DNA from: Aquibium carbonis
GTDB lineage: Bacteria; Pseudomonadota; Alphaproteobacteria; Rhizobiales; Rhizobiaceae
Reading direction: 5' to 3'
Assembly: GCF_003970795.1 (NCBI RefSeq)
Contig: NZ_RWKW01000005.1
Coordinates: 42,582 to 106,581, forward strand
DNA: 64,000 nt
The notes under the pieces are model-generated. The model had not been told where the DNA came from. It searched no databases and was given only the letters and a program-made list of their open reading frames with translations. This document shows positions 19,251-30,482 of the stretch, piece after piece. The position numbers and the translations under genes were made by a program. Each line of letters starts with the position of its first letter. The stretch's first letter is position 1.

Positions 19251-19892
19251 ATGGGACAGCTCAACGCCGGGATCATTCCGGTCACGCCCTTCCAGCAGAA
19301 CTGCACGATCCTGTTCGACACCGATGACAAGACCGCCGTCGTGGTCGATCCGGGTGGCGACATTGACCGTATCCTGACCGTGATTGAGGAAAAGGGGCTG
19401 ACCGTGAAAGCGATCTGGCTCACGCATGGCCACATCGATCATGCCGGCGGCGCGATGGACCTAAAGGATGCGCTCGACGTCGAGATCGTGGGGCCGCACG
19501 TCGACGACGTGCCATTGCTTTCCAATCTGGAAAGCCAGGCGAAGATGTTCGGTCTGGACGGCGCGGTACGCAACTGCACGCCCGACCGGTTCCTCACCGA
19601 GGGCGAGACGGTGTCCTTCGGCGATCATGTGTTCGAGGTCCTGCACTGTCCGGGACATGCACCGGGACACGTCGTCTACTACAATCGCGGTGCCGGATTT
19701 GCCCATGTCGGCGACGTGCTTTTTTCGGGCTCGATCGGCCGAACCGATTTGCCTGGTGGCAACCATGATCTGTTGATCCGTTCGATACGGGAAAAGCTCT
19801 TTCCGCTCGGCGACGACGTCGGGTTCATCTGTGGCCATGGACCGGGCAGCCGGATCGGCGAGGAGCGGCGGACCAATCCCTTCTTGCGCTGA
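19251..19892 (+). CDS. MBL-fold metallo-hydrolase (glyoxalase II-like)
   Basis: 213 residues from ATG 19251, preceded by AAGGAAA. Zinc ligands are seen in 'THGHIDHAGG', 'HCPGHAPGHVVYY', 'GDVLFSGSIGRTD' and 'CGHGPGS'. The arrangement matches short glyoxalase II-like/YcbL hydrolases that cleave S-acyl glutathione or similar thioesters. It stands after the ilvE terminator, so it is transcribed separately. Confidence 0.92.
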   Translation: MGQLNAGIIPVTPFQQNCTILFDTDDKTAVVVDPGGDIDRILTVIEEKGLTVKAIWLTHGHIDHAGGAMDLKDALDVEIVGPHVDDVPLLSNLESQAKMFGLDGAVRNCTPDRFLTEGETVSFGDHVFEVLHCPGHAPGHVVYYNRGAGFAHVGDVLFSGSIGRTDLPGGNHDLLIRSIREKLFPLGDDVGFICGHGPGSRIGEERRTNPFLR

Positions 19893-19945
19893 CCGTGACA
19901 CTTCGGTGGGCGCCCGCCACGCGGACGCCCGATCGAAAGTCGCGG

Positions 19946-20359
19946 TCAGCCGGCGACGCAGAAATGGTCGTAGCCGTCATAGCCGCGAAAGGTCTCGCGT
20001 TGTGGATCGAAGGACCGGTAGCGTGCCGAACAATAGCGGTACCAATCTCGAGTCCATGGTTCGATCTGCTCGCCATAGACGACCGACGCACCGCCATAGG
20101 GGGCCGGCGGGTAGTACGACGTGTCCGGATAGACGGGGGCCGTCGACCCCTCCAGCGCCGTGGCAGCAATAATGCCGATCGCAAGCCCCAGGACACCGGC
20201 AGCAACGAGATCGCCCGTGGCATCGTGCCGGTGATGGTGCTGCGGATGACGGGGACGCTGCTCGCGCCAGCGCTCGCCAGCGCTCGCCTCGAGCACCGGG
20301 GTGAGGGTCGCGGCGGTAACGATCGCCGAGAGGACGAAGGATTGGGCAATCCGTTTCAT
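19946..20359 (-). CDS. BA14K family exported protein
   Basis: 137 residues. A Sec signal peptide (about 1-27, ending 'ASA') is followed by a His/Arg-rich patch ('RHPQHHHRHDATGD') and a hydrophobic stretch of about 20 residues. The C-terminal BA14K motif 'RDWYRYCSARYRSFDPQRET...YDGYDHFC' has its two Cys. The family was described in Brucella as a 14-kDa immunoreactive, lectin-like surface protein and is abundant in rhizobia. It stands alone. Confidence 0.88.
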   Translation of the reverse strand: MKRIAQSFVLSAIVTAATLTPVLEASAGERWREQRPRHPQHHHRHDATGDLVAAGVLGLAIGIIAATALEGSTAPVYPDTSYYPPAPYGGASVVYGEQIEPWTRDWYRYCSARYRSFDPQRETFRGYDGYDHFCVAG

Positions 20360-20558
20360 GTGATCTCCTTGGATCTGCCGACCGCCGCCCGTGGCAGCCG
20401 ATCATGTCCGGAGATTTAGGCCTGAGCGGCTGAATGCAGGCTGAACATGTCACCGCGACGGGAACAGGGCGCAAACCCAGACGGTCCGCTATCGCCGATT
20501 GCCGTCCCGCGCCCTACTGCGGCTCCAACACCCTCTACACCGAGAACTGATCGATGTC

Positions 20559-20780
20559 TCAGCCACGATCAACCGACAGGTTGATCGCCTTGGGGCCTTT
20601 GCCACGCTTGTCCGGTTCGGTATCGAAGGAGACTTTTTGCCCGTCGGTTAGGGAGTCCATCCCGGAAGACTGCACGGCGGAGATGTGCACGAAAATGTCC
20701 TTCCCACCATCGTCGGGCGTGATGAATCCGAACCCCTTGTCCTGGTTGAAGAATTTCACGGTTCCGGTCGTCCGGGCCAT
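20559..20780 (-). CDS. cold-shock domain protein
   Basis: 73 residues from '[12 protein letters not shown]'. Contains RNP1 'KGFGFITP' and RNP2 'DIFVHISAV' of the CspA family of single-stranded nucleic acid-binding RNA chaperones. It lies 404 bases downstream of a second, closely similar cold-shock gene on the same strand, most likely a local duplication. Confidence 0.95.
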   Translation of the reverse strand: MARTTGTVKFFNQDKGFGFITPDDGGKDIFVHISAVQSSGMDSLTDGQKVSFDTEPDKRGKGPKAINLSVDRG

Positions 20781-21184
20781 GTACAGCTCCCTGCTATCGT
20801 CACATCGCGAACCCAGGCCCGCGTCCACTCGATCTCAAGCCGAAGCCGGCGAACTGGTACGTATGCGGAGCGAACTTGATTGCAATAAGCGCAATCCATC
20901 ACTCCCTGCCTCGGCCCTATCGAATCAATTGCGATCCGGTACGGCGCTTCAGTCTCCGGGTCAGCGGTAGCCCGAATATCAAAACTGTCCTTTATTTCTG
21001 GCGAGGGAGCAAGGGATATATTCGCGCCGCGACAAGGGCCCAATGAGCAGCGAGAAGAGTTCGAGGCAAGCCGTTGCGGGCGATGCCAAGGTAAGGCGCA
21101 TCACGCATGACACGTCCAGAAGCAACGAGGCACAACCCTGCGCCTCGCAGTCGACGGATGGTGAAGACGCTTCGTCCGTATCGT
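20781..21184. other. region between two cold-shock genes, no gene seen
   Basis: About 400 bases between the cold-shock genes, both on the - strand. It should contain the leader and promoter of the 20559-20780 gene; long structured 5' leaders are common for cspA-type genes. A 54-codon + strand frame from ATG 21043 has no ribosome-binding site and runs antisense into the neighbouring gene, so it is not called. Confidence 0.4.
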
Positions 21185-21397
21185 TTAGGCAGGACGAAGG
21201 TTGACGGCCTTGGGTCCCTTGCCCATGCGATCCGGTTCGGTGTCGAAACTCACCTTCTGGCCTTCGGCCAGAGAGCCCAGCCCGGATGCCTGCACGGCCG
21301 ACACATGGACGAACACGTCCTTCGCGCCACCATCCGGCTTGATGAAGCCGAAGCCCTTTTCATTGTTGAAGAACTTGACAGTGCCCGTCTGGGGCAT
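21185..21397 (-). CDS. cold-shock domain protein
   Basis: 70 residues, '[21 protein letters not shown]' with RNP2 'DVFVHVSAV'. About three quarters identical by eye to the product of the next cold-shock gene downstream, including the shared C-terminal segment '[19 protein letters not shown]'. The ATG is preceded on the - strand by AAAAGGAG, a strong ribosome-binding site. Confidence 0.95.
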   Translation of the reverse strand: MPQTGTVKFFNNEKGFGFIKPDGGAKDVFVHVSAVQASGLGSLAEGQKVSFDTEPDRMGKGPKAVNLRPA

Positions 21398-21688
21398 TGG
21401 GAAACTCCTTTTCCCGTCGTGGATCGAAGGATCGGCGCCGGGCGTTGGCCACGGATCCGGTCCGGGTCAGCGTTCGCGTCGAGTGTTCTCACTTTCGGGG
21501 AAAGGTCGTCCTCTTAACGTTCCAGTCTCCGGGCCTGCACATAACCCGAACAGTTCCAAGATTTGCACGAAATTGGGCGATTGACAAGACGAGTTGTCGT
21601 TCACGGGACTGCGAGCGGAAGTAAAGCTGAAAGCTAACAGCGACTTATCGGGATCCGTCGTCCGGATCGGCGCAATGCTCGCCGCGCT

Positions 21689-22036
21689 TCAGGGCTTTGG
21701 CGCGGATGAGCGGTTGATGCGGCGGATATCGCAATCATCGCCGACATGGCGATGCAGGATGACGCCCAATCCGGGCACGAAATGCCGCCTGACATCGCGG
21801 TGACAATCAAGCGGCCGGATTTGTCCCCGTTCGGGTATGGGGCGACAGCTCTCCGGCAGGTGGCGGTGACGCTCCATTCCGCGAAATTCCGGCACGTAGT
21901 GTCGCTGCACGTCGGCGTGGCAGCCGCTGACAAAGATCGACGGTGCTGGGATTTGCTGAGGCGGTGTTGGCCCGGCAAAGGACGAGGCGGAGAGGGAGGC
22001 GCCGAGTCCAACGGCGAGGACAAGACCAAACATCAT
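21689..22036 (-). CDS. exported protein with tandem His/Cys repeats, unknown function
   Basis: 115 residues. A signal peptide (about 1-22, 'VLAVGLGASLSASSFAG') is followed by two copies of a 25-26-residue unit: C-H-x-D-V-x-R-H-[YF]-V-P, seven or eight variable residues, H-R-H-[LV]-x-x-x-C. Copy one is near residues 39-64 and copy two near 78-102. The paired Cys and clustered His suggest a small disulfide-bonded or metal-binding periplasmic repeat, but I recognise no characterised family. The tail is basic. No operon partner. Confidence 0.65.
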   Translation of the reverse strand: MMFGLVLAVGLGASLSASSFAGPTPPQQIPAPSIFVSGCHADVQRHYVPEFRGMERHRHLPESCRPIPERGQIRPLDCHRDVRRHFVPGLGVILHRHVGDDCDIRRINRSSAPKP

Positions 22037-22275
22037 GCGGCAGACTATCGTCGCTCAGGGTGCTTGAAGCAACCCACCCAACGCATGGATGCACCCGGGC
22101 GCGGAATATCGCGCTGCGTCATCACGCGAAAGCCGCTTGCGTTACTGCGCCGGGGCAAAGTGTGATGATGGCGGACTGTTCATTGGCCCGCAATGCGATA
22201 TGTTGATCTCAAGCGGACGTCCGTTCCGTACAGAGAGCGGCGCGAGCCGCCGGGCGGCAACAGAGGAGGCCGGCC

Positions 22276-22494
22276 ATGATCGACCCTGTGCTCGGGAGCA
22301 CGCTCCCCAATCGCAGCATTGCCGAGGTGGCTGGTGATGAGATCCGGCCAGTTGTCGATGCGGTATGTGCCGAGCTGGGTATCGCGGCACGCGAGTGCAA
22401 GCGGCGCGCTACTATCGAAAAGCGCATCCTGATAGCATGGCGTCGTGGACCCCGTCAGCCTTTGGATCTCGTGCGCGCTGGTCTTGAAGGCTAA
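22276..22494 (+). CDS. small hypothetical protein
   Basis: 72 residues. The ATG is preceded by AGAGGAGG at good spacing, the main reason for the call. The protein has an acidic helical first half ('RSIAEVAGDEIRPVVDAVCAELG') and a basic second half ('CKRRATIEKRILIAWRRG'). No family recognised and no membrane segment. It stands alone, so it could be spurious. Confidence 0.45.
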   Translation: MIDPVLGSTLPNRSIAEVAGDEIRPVVDAVCAELGIAARECKRRATIEKRILIAWRRGPRQPLDLVRAGLEG

Positions 22495-23046
22495 GTGATC
22501 ACCTGGATAAGCGAGCGGGGCGGTTTCTGAACGAAACTTGCGGGCGTCCCTTGCAAAACTGGGGATTTTGCGTCATATTGAGCGCAGGCGTGGACGTTTG
22601 ATTCCGCGTGCGAGGTGACTTGCGCGGGGTATTTGGCGGACTGGACCGGTTTCCAAGGTCTTATTGCTGTAGTGGCATTCGCGCGCCTTTAGCCGAACCG
22701 AAATGTTTCGGTAGGGCATTGGCGTAAATCATGGCGAAAGTGCTGGCTGCCTCCCTGCTACGGTCACGCGTCGGGTGGTGAAACGGAAGCGGGGGGTCTT
22801 CTCCGCTTTTTGTTTTTCGGATGTTGGGGAGCCTCGCGCCGTATGCCTTGCTCCTTGCGTCAGCTCAGCTGGTCGGCAGGTGCTCGTTCGGTCGTCGGCT
22901 TTCTCTAGCTGGTCGAAAACCGAAAGAGGAAAAGCGTCCGTAGCAGGACGGGAACGAAGAATGCGTTGGGCCCTTGTTCGCTTGCAATTGCAGGAGTTCG
23001 AGTTGTCCGGGCGGTTGATATAGGCGAGACACGAAGGGTGACGATC
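22495..23046. other. 552-base intergenic region with hairpins and a terminator
   Basis: No convincing protein gene. Visible structure: a small perfect hairpin ACCGAA-ATG-TTCGGT around 22697, a 16-codon frame from ATG 22731 without a ribosome-binding site, and directly after it a hairpin running into T's (22786-22814). A short terminated transcript, either a small RNA or an attenuated leader, is possible. Confidence 0.4.
22786..22814 (+). terminator. probable intrinsic terminator
   Basis: GAAGCGG (22786-22792) pairs with CCGCTTT (22803-22809) and is followed by a T-rich run broken by one G. No annotated gene ends just upstream, so it would terminate an unannotated short transcript. Confidence 0.5.
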
Positions 23047-23178
23047 ATGGCCAAGGGCCAGATGCGCAGCAACAAGGAAGTCCGGAAGCCGAAGAAGGAC
23101 AAGAAGGCTGTCGCAGCGCCGATCCCCTTCGGTGCGCAGGTGAAGCAGGCCAACGATGCTGCGTCGAAGAAAAAATGA
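23047..23178 (+). CDS. small basic protein upstream of rpsU
   Basis: 43 residues from 'MAKGQMRSNKEVRKPKKDKK'; the frame is open further 5' but this ATG gives the plausible N-terminus. It is Lys-rich, ending 'KQANDAASKKK'. Similar very short lysine-rich proteins occur beside rpsU and cold-shock genes in Rhizobiales. The function is unknown; the charge suggests RNA or ribosome contact (inference). Confidence 0.7.
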   Translation: MAKGQMRSNKEVRKPKKDKKAVAAPIPFGAQVKQANDAASKKK

Positions 23179-23266
23179 CGCCGACGGATCGCGGTAGGCG
23201 ATAGATCCGATGGCAAACTGAAGACAAGACAAACCGAAAACACCAACAGACAGGACAGGATATCCC

Positions 23267-23536
23267 TTGCAGGTACTCGTACGCGACAACAACGTCGATC
23301 AGGCCCTCCGGGTTCTGAAGAAGAAGATGCAGCGCGAAGGCGTCTTTCGCGAAATGAAGGCCCGCCGCTCCTACGAGAAGCCGTCCGAGAAGCGCGTGCG
23401 CGAAAAGGCGGAAGCCGTCCGCCGCAGCCGCAAGGCCGCTCGCAAGCAGGCACAGCGGGAAGGCCTCTTGCCCGCTCCGAAGAAAAAGGTTTTCGCCGCT
23501 CGTCCGGGCGCCGCCCCTTCAACGCCGCGCTACTGA
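23267..23536 (+). CDS. rpsU: 30S ribosomal protein S21
   Basis: 89 residues, '[41 protein letters not shown]'. It is the S21 family with an alphaproteobacterial Lys/Ala-rich C-terminal extension. The start is TTG 23267, giving the canonical N-terminus, with the purine-rich CAGGACAGGA just upstream. It is a component of the 30S platform near the anti-Shine-Dalgarno site. A GC-rich hairpin follows the stop. Confidence 0.96.
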   Translation: MQVLVRDNNVDQALRVLKKKMQREGVFREMKARRSYEKPSEKRVREKAEAVRRSRKAARKQAQREGLLPAPKKKVFAARPGAAPSTPRY

Positions 23537-23545
23537 TCGCTGAGC

Positions 23546-23569
23546 GGCCGCGCGACGAATAGCGCGGCC
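23546..23569 (+). terminator. hairpin after rpsU
   Basis: GGCCGCGC (23546-23553) and GCGCGGCC (23562-23569) form a perfect 8-bp stem with an 8-base loop, ten bases after the rpsU stop. The T-run is weak, so it may be a terminator or an mRNA 3'-end stabiliser. Confidence 0.55.
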
Positions 23570-23627
23570 TGCTTGCTCCCTGGCGATTCTTCCGAACGCC
23601 GGTTCTCCAGACGGAAAGGAGACTAGA

Positions 23628-23903
23628 ATGGCCTCCATGACGAAGGACAAGCTTTTCAAGTCGACGGAAGCCGGCCGCAACAGCAAGTCGGACAACACGA
23701 CCAACGCCTCTCGTGCCATCATCGACGCGGAAGTGTCCGCGCGCGAGAAGAAGACCGAGCGCCTGCGCAAACTGCGTCTTGAGCAGGAGGCCCAGGCTGA
23801 AATTGCGGGCGAAGCCGCCGAGCCGGTGAAGAAGCCGTCCAAGAAGCCAGCCGCGAAGAAAGCACCCGCGCCGCGCCGCGCTATGACTCAGCGACCGCGC
23901 TGA
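23628..23903 (+). CDS. small basic Lys/Ala-rich protein downstream of rpsU
   Basis: 91 residues, preceded by GAAAGGAG. The N-terminal half ('MTKDKLFKSTEAGRN') and a charged helix ('EKKTERLRKLRLEQEAQAEI') resemble short hypothetical proteins found across Rhizobiales. The tail ('KKPSKKPAAKKAPAPRR') is histone-H1-like in composition. Function unknown; nucleic-acid binding is a reasonable guess from the charge. Confidence 0.75.
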   Translation: MASMTKDKLFKSTEAGRNSKSDNTTNASRAIIDAEVSAREKKTERLRKLRLEQEAQAEIAGEAAEPVKKPSKKPAAKKAPAPRRAMTQRPR

Positions 23904-24086
23904 GTCCCCCATTACCATCACGGCCGGTCTCAGAGGCCGGGATCGATCGACGCTCCTGGCCTTGGCAGACCCGCTGCTCTACGAGCCCCGTCGCAACCAC
24001 CACGTCTTTGGGCACTTGCGTCGTGTGCTCGTCGCCGACGTCAGCAGGTTGCTTCCCGTTTCTGCCGATCATTCCAACGCCATCCG

Positions 24087-24683
24087 TCACCCGCCGTTTA
24101 CGAGATCCAGGATCAACCGGTGGACGTTGCCGCCGGGGCTCATCTCCTCGCGATCGAAGGCATTCGAGCGTGCGCGCTGTTCGAGCGATGCCTCGCTCAG
24201 AGGCGTCTGGAGATGCTGTCTGATCTTCTTGCATTCGGCATCATTCGGTATGTTCACGCCGACCGTCGTGGCGATAATCCGGTCGACCATCTCCTTTATG
24301 TGGTCGCCATGCACCTTCTCGTGCTTGGTCATGCCTGCGATGAAGCGTTTCCAGTTCTCCAGCACTGGGGTCGGCAATGGCTGCAAAGGCTTGGGGAGGC
24401 GGTAGGTGATCGTCAGCCAGGGTTTACCCTTCACCAGCGTGCAGGACCCGTCGGGCTGCGGTCGGTAGTCGCGCGACCATTTCAGATCGAAGGTCGTATA
24501 GGCGATCGCCCGCGTCCCTCCTGACAGCAACGGTCCCTTCGCGCCGATCGAGGCATAGAGTTCCATGCCCGTCACGCCTGATACAGCATAGGTTTCCGTT
24601 TTTTCCACGGCTTTCCAGTCCGCGGCGCATGCGGGCCATGCAAAGGCGACCAGTGCCGCCGCGACGCAATGGGTCGTCCTCAT
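24087..24683 (-). CDS. exported DUF922 putative zinc protease
   Basis: 198 residues from 'MRTTHC'; the long upstream open frame is rejected. A signal peptide spans about 1-20 ('AALVAFAWPACA'). The DUF922 domain follows, with the metallo-peptidase-like motif 'HEKVHGDH' (HExxH) near residue 118. Such proteins are predicted periplasmic zinc proteases with unknown substrates. The preceding 'RLPKPLQPLPTPVLENWKRF' is typical of the family. Confidence 0.85.
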   Translation of the reverse strand: MRTTHCVAAALVAFAWPACAADWKAVEKTETYAVSGVTGMELYASIGAKGPLLSGGTRAIAYTTFDLKWSRDYRPQPDGSCTLVKGKPWLTITYRLPKPLQPLPTPVLENWKRFIAGMTKHEKVHGDHIKEMVDRIIATTVGVNIPNDAECKKIRQHLQTPLSEASLEQRARSNAFDREEMSPGGNVHRLILDLVNGG

Positions 24684-24972
24684 GGATTCCGCTCCTCGCC
24701 CGTTGTCGTGTTTTCCCTTTGACGCGTAGACACCTCGGTCGCCGTGCGCAAGCACCCGGTTCGACCGAGAGTGAGGCCGCATTTCTTGTGTGCACCACGT
24801 GGAGGGATGGGGAAACCATTCCTCAAGAAACAACCAAAAGTAGAATAATTGGTGTGATCTATACAATTCTTGATCGCAGAGCAGGAAGGATGCTATCAAT
24901 GGTAGTGCGTATGGCAGATTGCAACCAAAAGGTGCTGCTGTCCCGCTTATGCAACAATGGAGGATCAATCAG

Positions 24973-25332
24973 ATGGCGAGTTATCCGGAATTTGACCGCA
25001 GACATGTCGAAGCCGCGCTGGAAGCTGCGCGAGGTTACCATGACGTCGAGGCCCTGAAGGCAAAGGGAGGCGAACTCACCCCGATGGACGACGGTCATCT
25101 CAGCATTTCTGCTGGGTGTATCTCGGTCACGGTCAACAACGGCCAGGTGTGCCTGAATCTGCCACTCGGCATAGGCAGCGTCTGCCTTCCCATCCCGAGT
25201 ACGTTCCCGAGCGGCACGGCTGCGCAGGCCTGCATCAGCATCTGCACGACGTGGGGCATTCCGACAGGCGTGCGGCTGACGATCAGTATCGGCGGGATCG
25301 TCATCATCAACAAGACGTTCCTGAAATGCTGA
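24973..25332 (+). CDS. small six-cysteine protein, unknown
   Basis: 119 residues from ATG 24973, preceded by GGAGG; an in-frame start at 24919 is less likely. The first 45 residues are a charged helix ('FDRRHVEAALEAARGYHDVEALK') ending with 'KGGELTP'. The rest is a hydrophobic, beta-rich domain with six Cys ('AGCISV', 'QVCLNL', 'SVCLPI', 'QACISICTTWG', final 'LKC'). There is no Sec signal peptide. The leader-plus-Cys-rich layout recalls peptide precursors, but no modifying enzyme or exporter is near. The upstream 24815-24900 is unusually AT-rich for this genome. Confidence 0.7.
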   Translation: MASYPEFDRRHVEAALEAARGYHDVEALKAKGGELTPMDDGHLSISAGCISVTVNNGQVCLNLPLGIGSVCLPIPSTFPSGTAAQACISICTTWGIPTGVRLTISIGGIVIINKTFLKC

Positions 25333-25382
25333 GATCTTGATGCGCCATCGTTGGCGCGGCGCCCTTTACCGGCGTAATCGAG

Positions 25383-25408
25383 TGGCCCGGCCGTCGCCGA
25401 CCGGGCCA
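25383..25408. terminator. hairpin between convergent genes
   Basis: TGGCCCGG (25383-25390) and CCGGGCCA (25401-25408) form a perfect 8-bp stem with a 10-base loop. It lies between the six-Cys gene (+) and uvrB (-) and could end transcription from either side. The T-run is short. Confidence 0.5.
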
Positions 25409-25470
25409 TTCCTATCGGCGGCAGTCGCGGCAATGGAAAACCTGCGCCTCAGGCGGCGCGTGGCGCCATT

Positions 25471-28533
<3,063 letters not shown>

Positions 28534-28682
28534 GTCGCGAATATGGAGAGAGTCCATCGAAATGGGAAGGGCGGCGGCGCGGTGGGGTGCGCGCCTTTCG
28601 GAGCTCCTGACAGGAGGGTGTCAGGATGTGCCGCCCTCAAGGAGGCAACAGCCGGATATCCTCCGTCCCGGACCGTACGCTG

Positions 28683-29192
28683 TCAGAGGTCGCGGGGCTT
28701 GACGAAATCCGTCAGCCGCGCGCCGCCGCCAGCGAGGTTGCGCCAGTCAGCATCCACAATGAACCGCGCCAGGGCGCCGGTTGGAAACTTTTTGCGCAGC
28801 GCCGCAAGGCCTGCATGGTCCGATCGGTCGGAGGCAAGGATCGCCGACAGGCCCTCGAGGCCGGGATTGTGGCCGACGACGATCAGCCGTCGCGTGTCCG
28901 TGGGCGCAGCGCGAATCGACGCCAGGATAGCCTCGGGCGCGGCTTCGTAGATCGTCTCGTCATGGTGGGTGACAACGTTTCCCAGGGAAGGGCGCACCAG
29001 CTCCCAGGTCTGGCGTGTTCGCCGGGCAGGCGAGACGATCGCATGATCTGGAATCCACCCCCGGCCGGCGATCATCGCGCCCATGCGCGGTGCGTCCCGG
29101 CGACCGCGTCCCGAGAGCGGTCGATCGATATCGTCCAGGACAGCGTCGTCCCAGCTCGACTTGGCATGCCGCAAGAACAGCAGTTCGCGCAT
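28683..29192 (-). CDS. SixA-like histidine phosphatase
   Basis: 169 residues from 'MRELLFLRHAKSSW'; the longer open frame upstream is rejected. It is a phosphoglycerate-mutase-fold (histidine phosphatase) protein with catalytic 'RHAKSSW', 'SPARRTRQTW' and 'VVGHNPGLEGL'. SixA removes phosphate from histidine phosphotransfer domains or the nitrogen PTS protein NPr. No phosphorelay gene is adjacent. Confidence 0.9.
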   Translation of the reverse strand: MRELLFLRHAKSSWDDAVLDDIDRPLSGRGRRDAPRMGAMIAGRGWIPDHAIVSPARRTRQTWELVRPSLGNVVTHHDETIYEAAPEAILASIRAAPTDTRRLIVVGHNPGLEGLSAILASDRSDHAGLAALRKKFPTGALARFIVDADWRNLAGGGARLTDFVKPRDL

Positions 29193-29428
29193 GTGATCCT
29201 CCCGATCTCCTCTCGGGTATCTGATTCGAACAGGGGCAGGGTGACCGATGCAGCAACGACGCGAAAGACCGTGGCGGTTAAACCCTTGCGCAGCTTCAGG
29301 CCGTCGACAACGAGCCAAGGGGACAGCGGCACGACTGTAGAGCCGATCAGCACGCGGTCGATCAGCGATAGCTCGCCCGACGCAACGAATGTTCGCGTCT
29401 GCCGGCTCCGCAGCCCCGACCGGTGTCG

Positions 29429-30175
29429 TCAGTCGATGACGCGCAAACGTATCGCCTTGGCCACGGCCTGTGTACGGTTCACCGCGCCGAGTTTCTGGGC
29501 GCAAGTCGCAATGTGCTGGTTCACCGTGTGCTCCGACAACTCGAGAATACGGGCGATTTCCGCGGTCGACTTGCCGGCGCCGGTCCACATCAGGCACTGC
29601 CGTTCGCGCGGCGTGAGGCGGAAGTCGTGCGTATAACGGTCTTCGTTCTGAATCGCGACGATACGGTCGAAGACACCGTTGACGAACAAGCTGAGCAGGG
29701 CCGTCTCCGCGAGCGTCGGCGTGGACCGTTCGCCCCCCAGCATCACGAGGCCTCGATTGCAGTCCTGTGCCGCGACCGGCAGCGACATCCCCATGGTCAC
29801 ACCGACTCGGGCCAGTATGGCGCGTGCATCGTCCAGACCCGGTGCCGCGATGCGGGGTTTTGGATACTTCCGGTCCCAAGCGAATGGGCGGACTGACCCG
29901 CGAGCCGCCGACAGCGCCCTGCTTCCGCTGGCCAGCATCGCGCGCTCGTAGTTCTGCACCACTTCGCGCGAAAAGCTCGTAACAACCAGTTGGCGCATGG
30001 GGCGCGTCTCTGGTTCCGGCGAGAACCGCAGGACAGCATGATGAGCGAAGCCGTGATCCCTCGCCAGGCGATTGAGCACATCATGTGCGTCGCCGAGCGT
30101 CCGGATCATGTCCAACTCGCTGAGCGAGAAGTCACCCGTTCGTGCAACCGCGCGGGATACTGAGTTCATCGCCAT
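29429..30175 (-). CDS. LuxR-family regulator (solo, autoinducer-binding domain)
   Basis: About 248 residues; ATG 30175 has GGGGGGCG upstream, and ATG 30169 is the alternative. The N-terminal half resembles the autoinducer-binding domain ('NYERAMLASGSRALSAARGSVRPFAW'). The C-terminal half is a LuxR helix-turn-helix ('LTPRERQCLMWTGAGKSTAEIARILELSEHTVNQHI'). The usual ligand-pocket Asp-Pro after the Tyr seems replaced by Ser-Arg. No luxI-type synthase is in the window, so it is a solo regulator of unknown signal. Confidence 0.88.
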   Translation of the reverse strand: MAMNSVSRAVARTGDFSLSELDMIRTLGDAHDVLNRLARDHGFAHHAVLRFSPEPETRPMRQLVVTSFSREVVQNYERAMLASGSRALSAARGSVRPFAWDRKYPKPRIAAPGLDDARAILARVGVTMGMSLPVAAQDCNRGLVMLGGERSTPTLAETALLSLFVNGVFDRIVAIQNEDRYTHDFRLTPRERQCLMWTGAGKSTAEIARILELSEHTVNQHIATCAQKLGAVNRTQAVAKAIRLRVID

Positions 30176-30482
30176 CGCCCCCCGGGGCATCGCGCTATTT
30201 CGGCGCGTTTGTCTTTCGTTTATTTTCAAATGACATCGTATACATGCGATGGCCTTGGCTGAGATAGAGCCGGTGCTGCAATGCACCCATGCGGAATCAT
30301 GCGATCCAGGACGACAGTCTTGCAAGCCAAGGGTTTAGCGACGTAATGGGCGGCAATCTTGAATGTTATTTTGCATTACATTCCGAATTTGAAACAAAAT
30401 GTCGCGCATGCTGGCCTGGCCTGCGCGGTATGCATGGCTGGTGGTCACGATTGCGGCTGTTTCGTTGAATGGTGCTGTCGAG

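Noticed and set aside
20264..20292. Short tandem repeat CCAGCGCTCG in the start of the BA14K gene
   Set aside because: It is only two units and in coding sequence; it does not change the frame or suggest a mobile repeat.
21043..21207. 54-codon frame between and into the cold-shock genes
   Set aside because: It has no ribosome-binding site, runs antisense into a real gene, and has a composition without structure.
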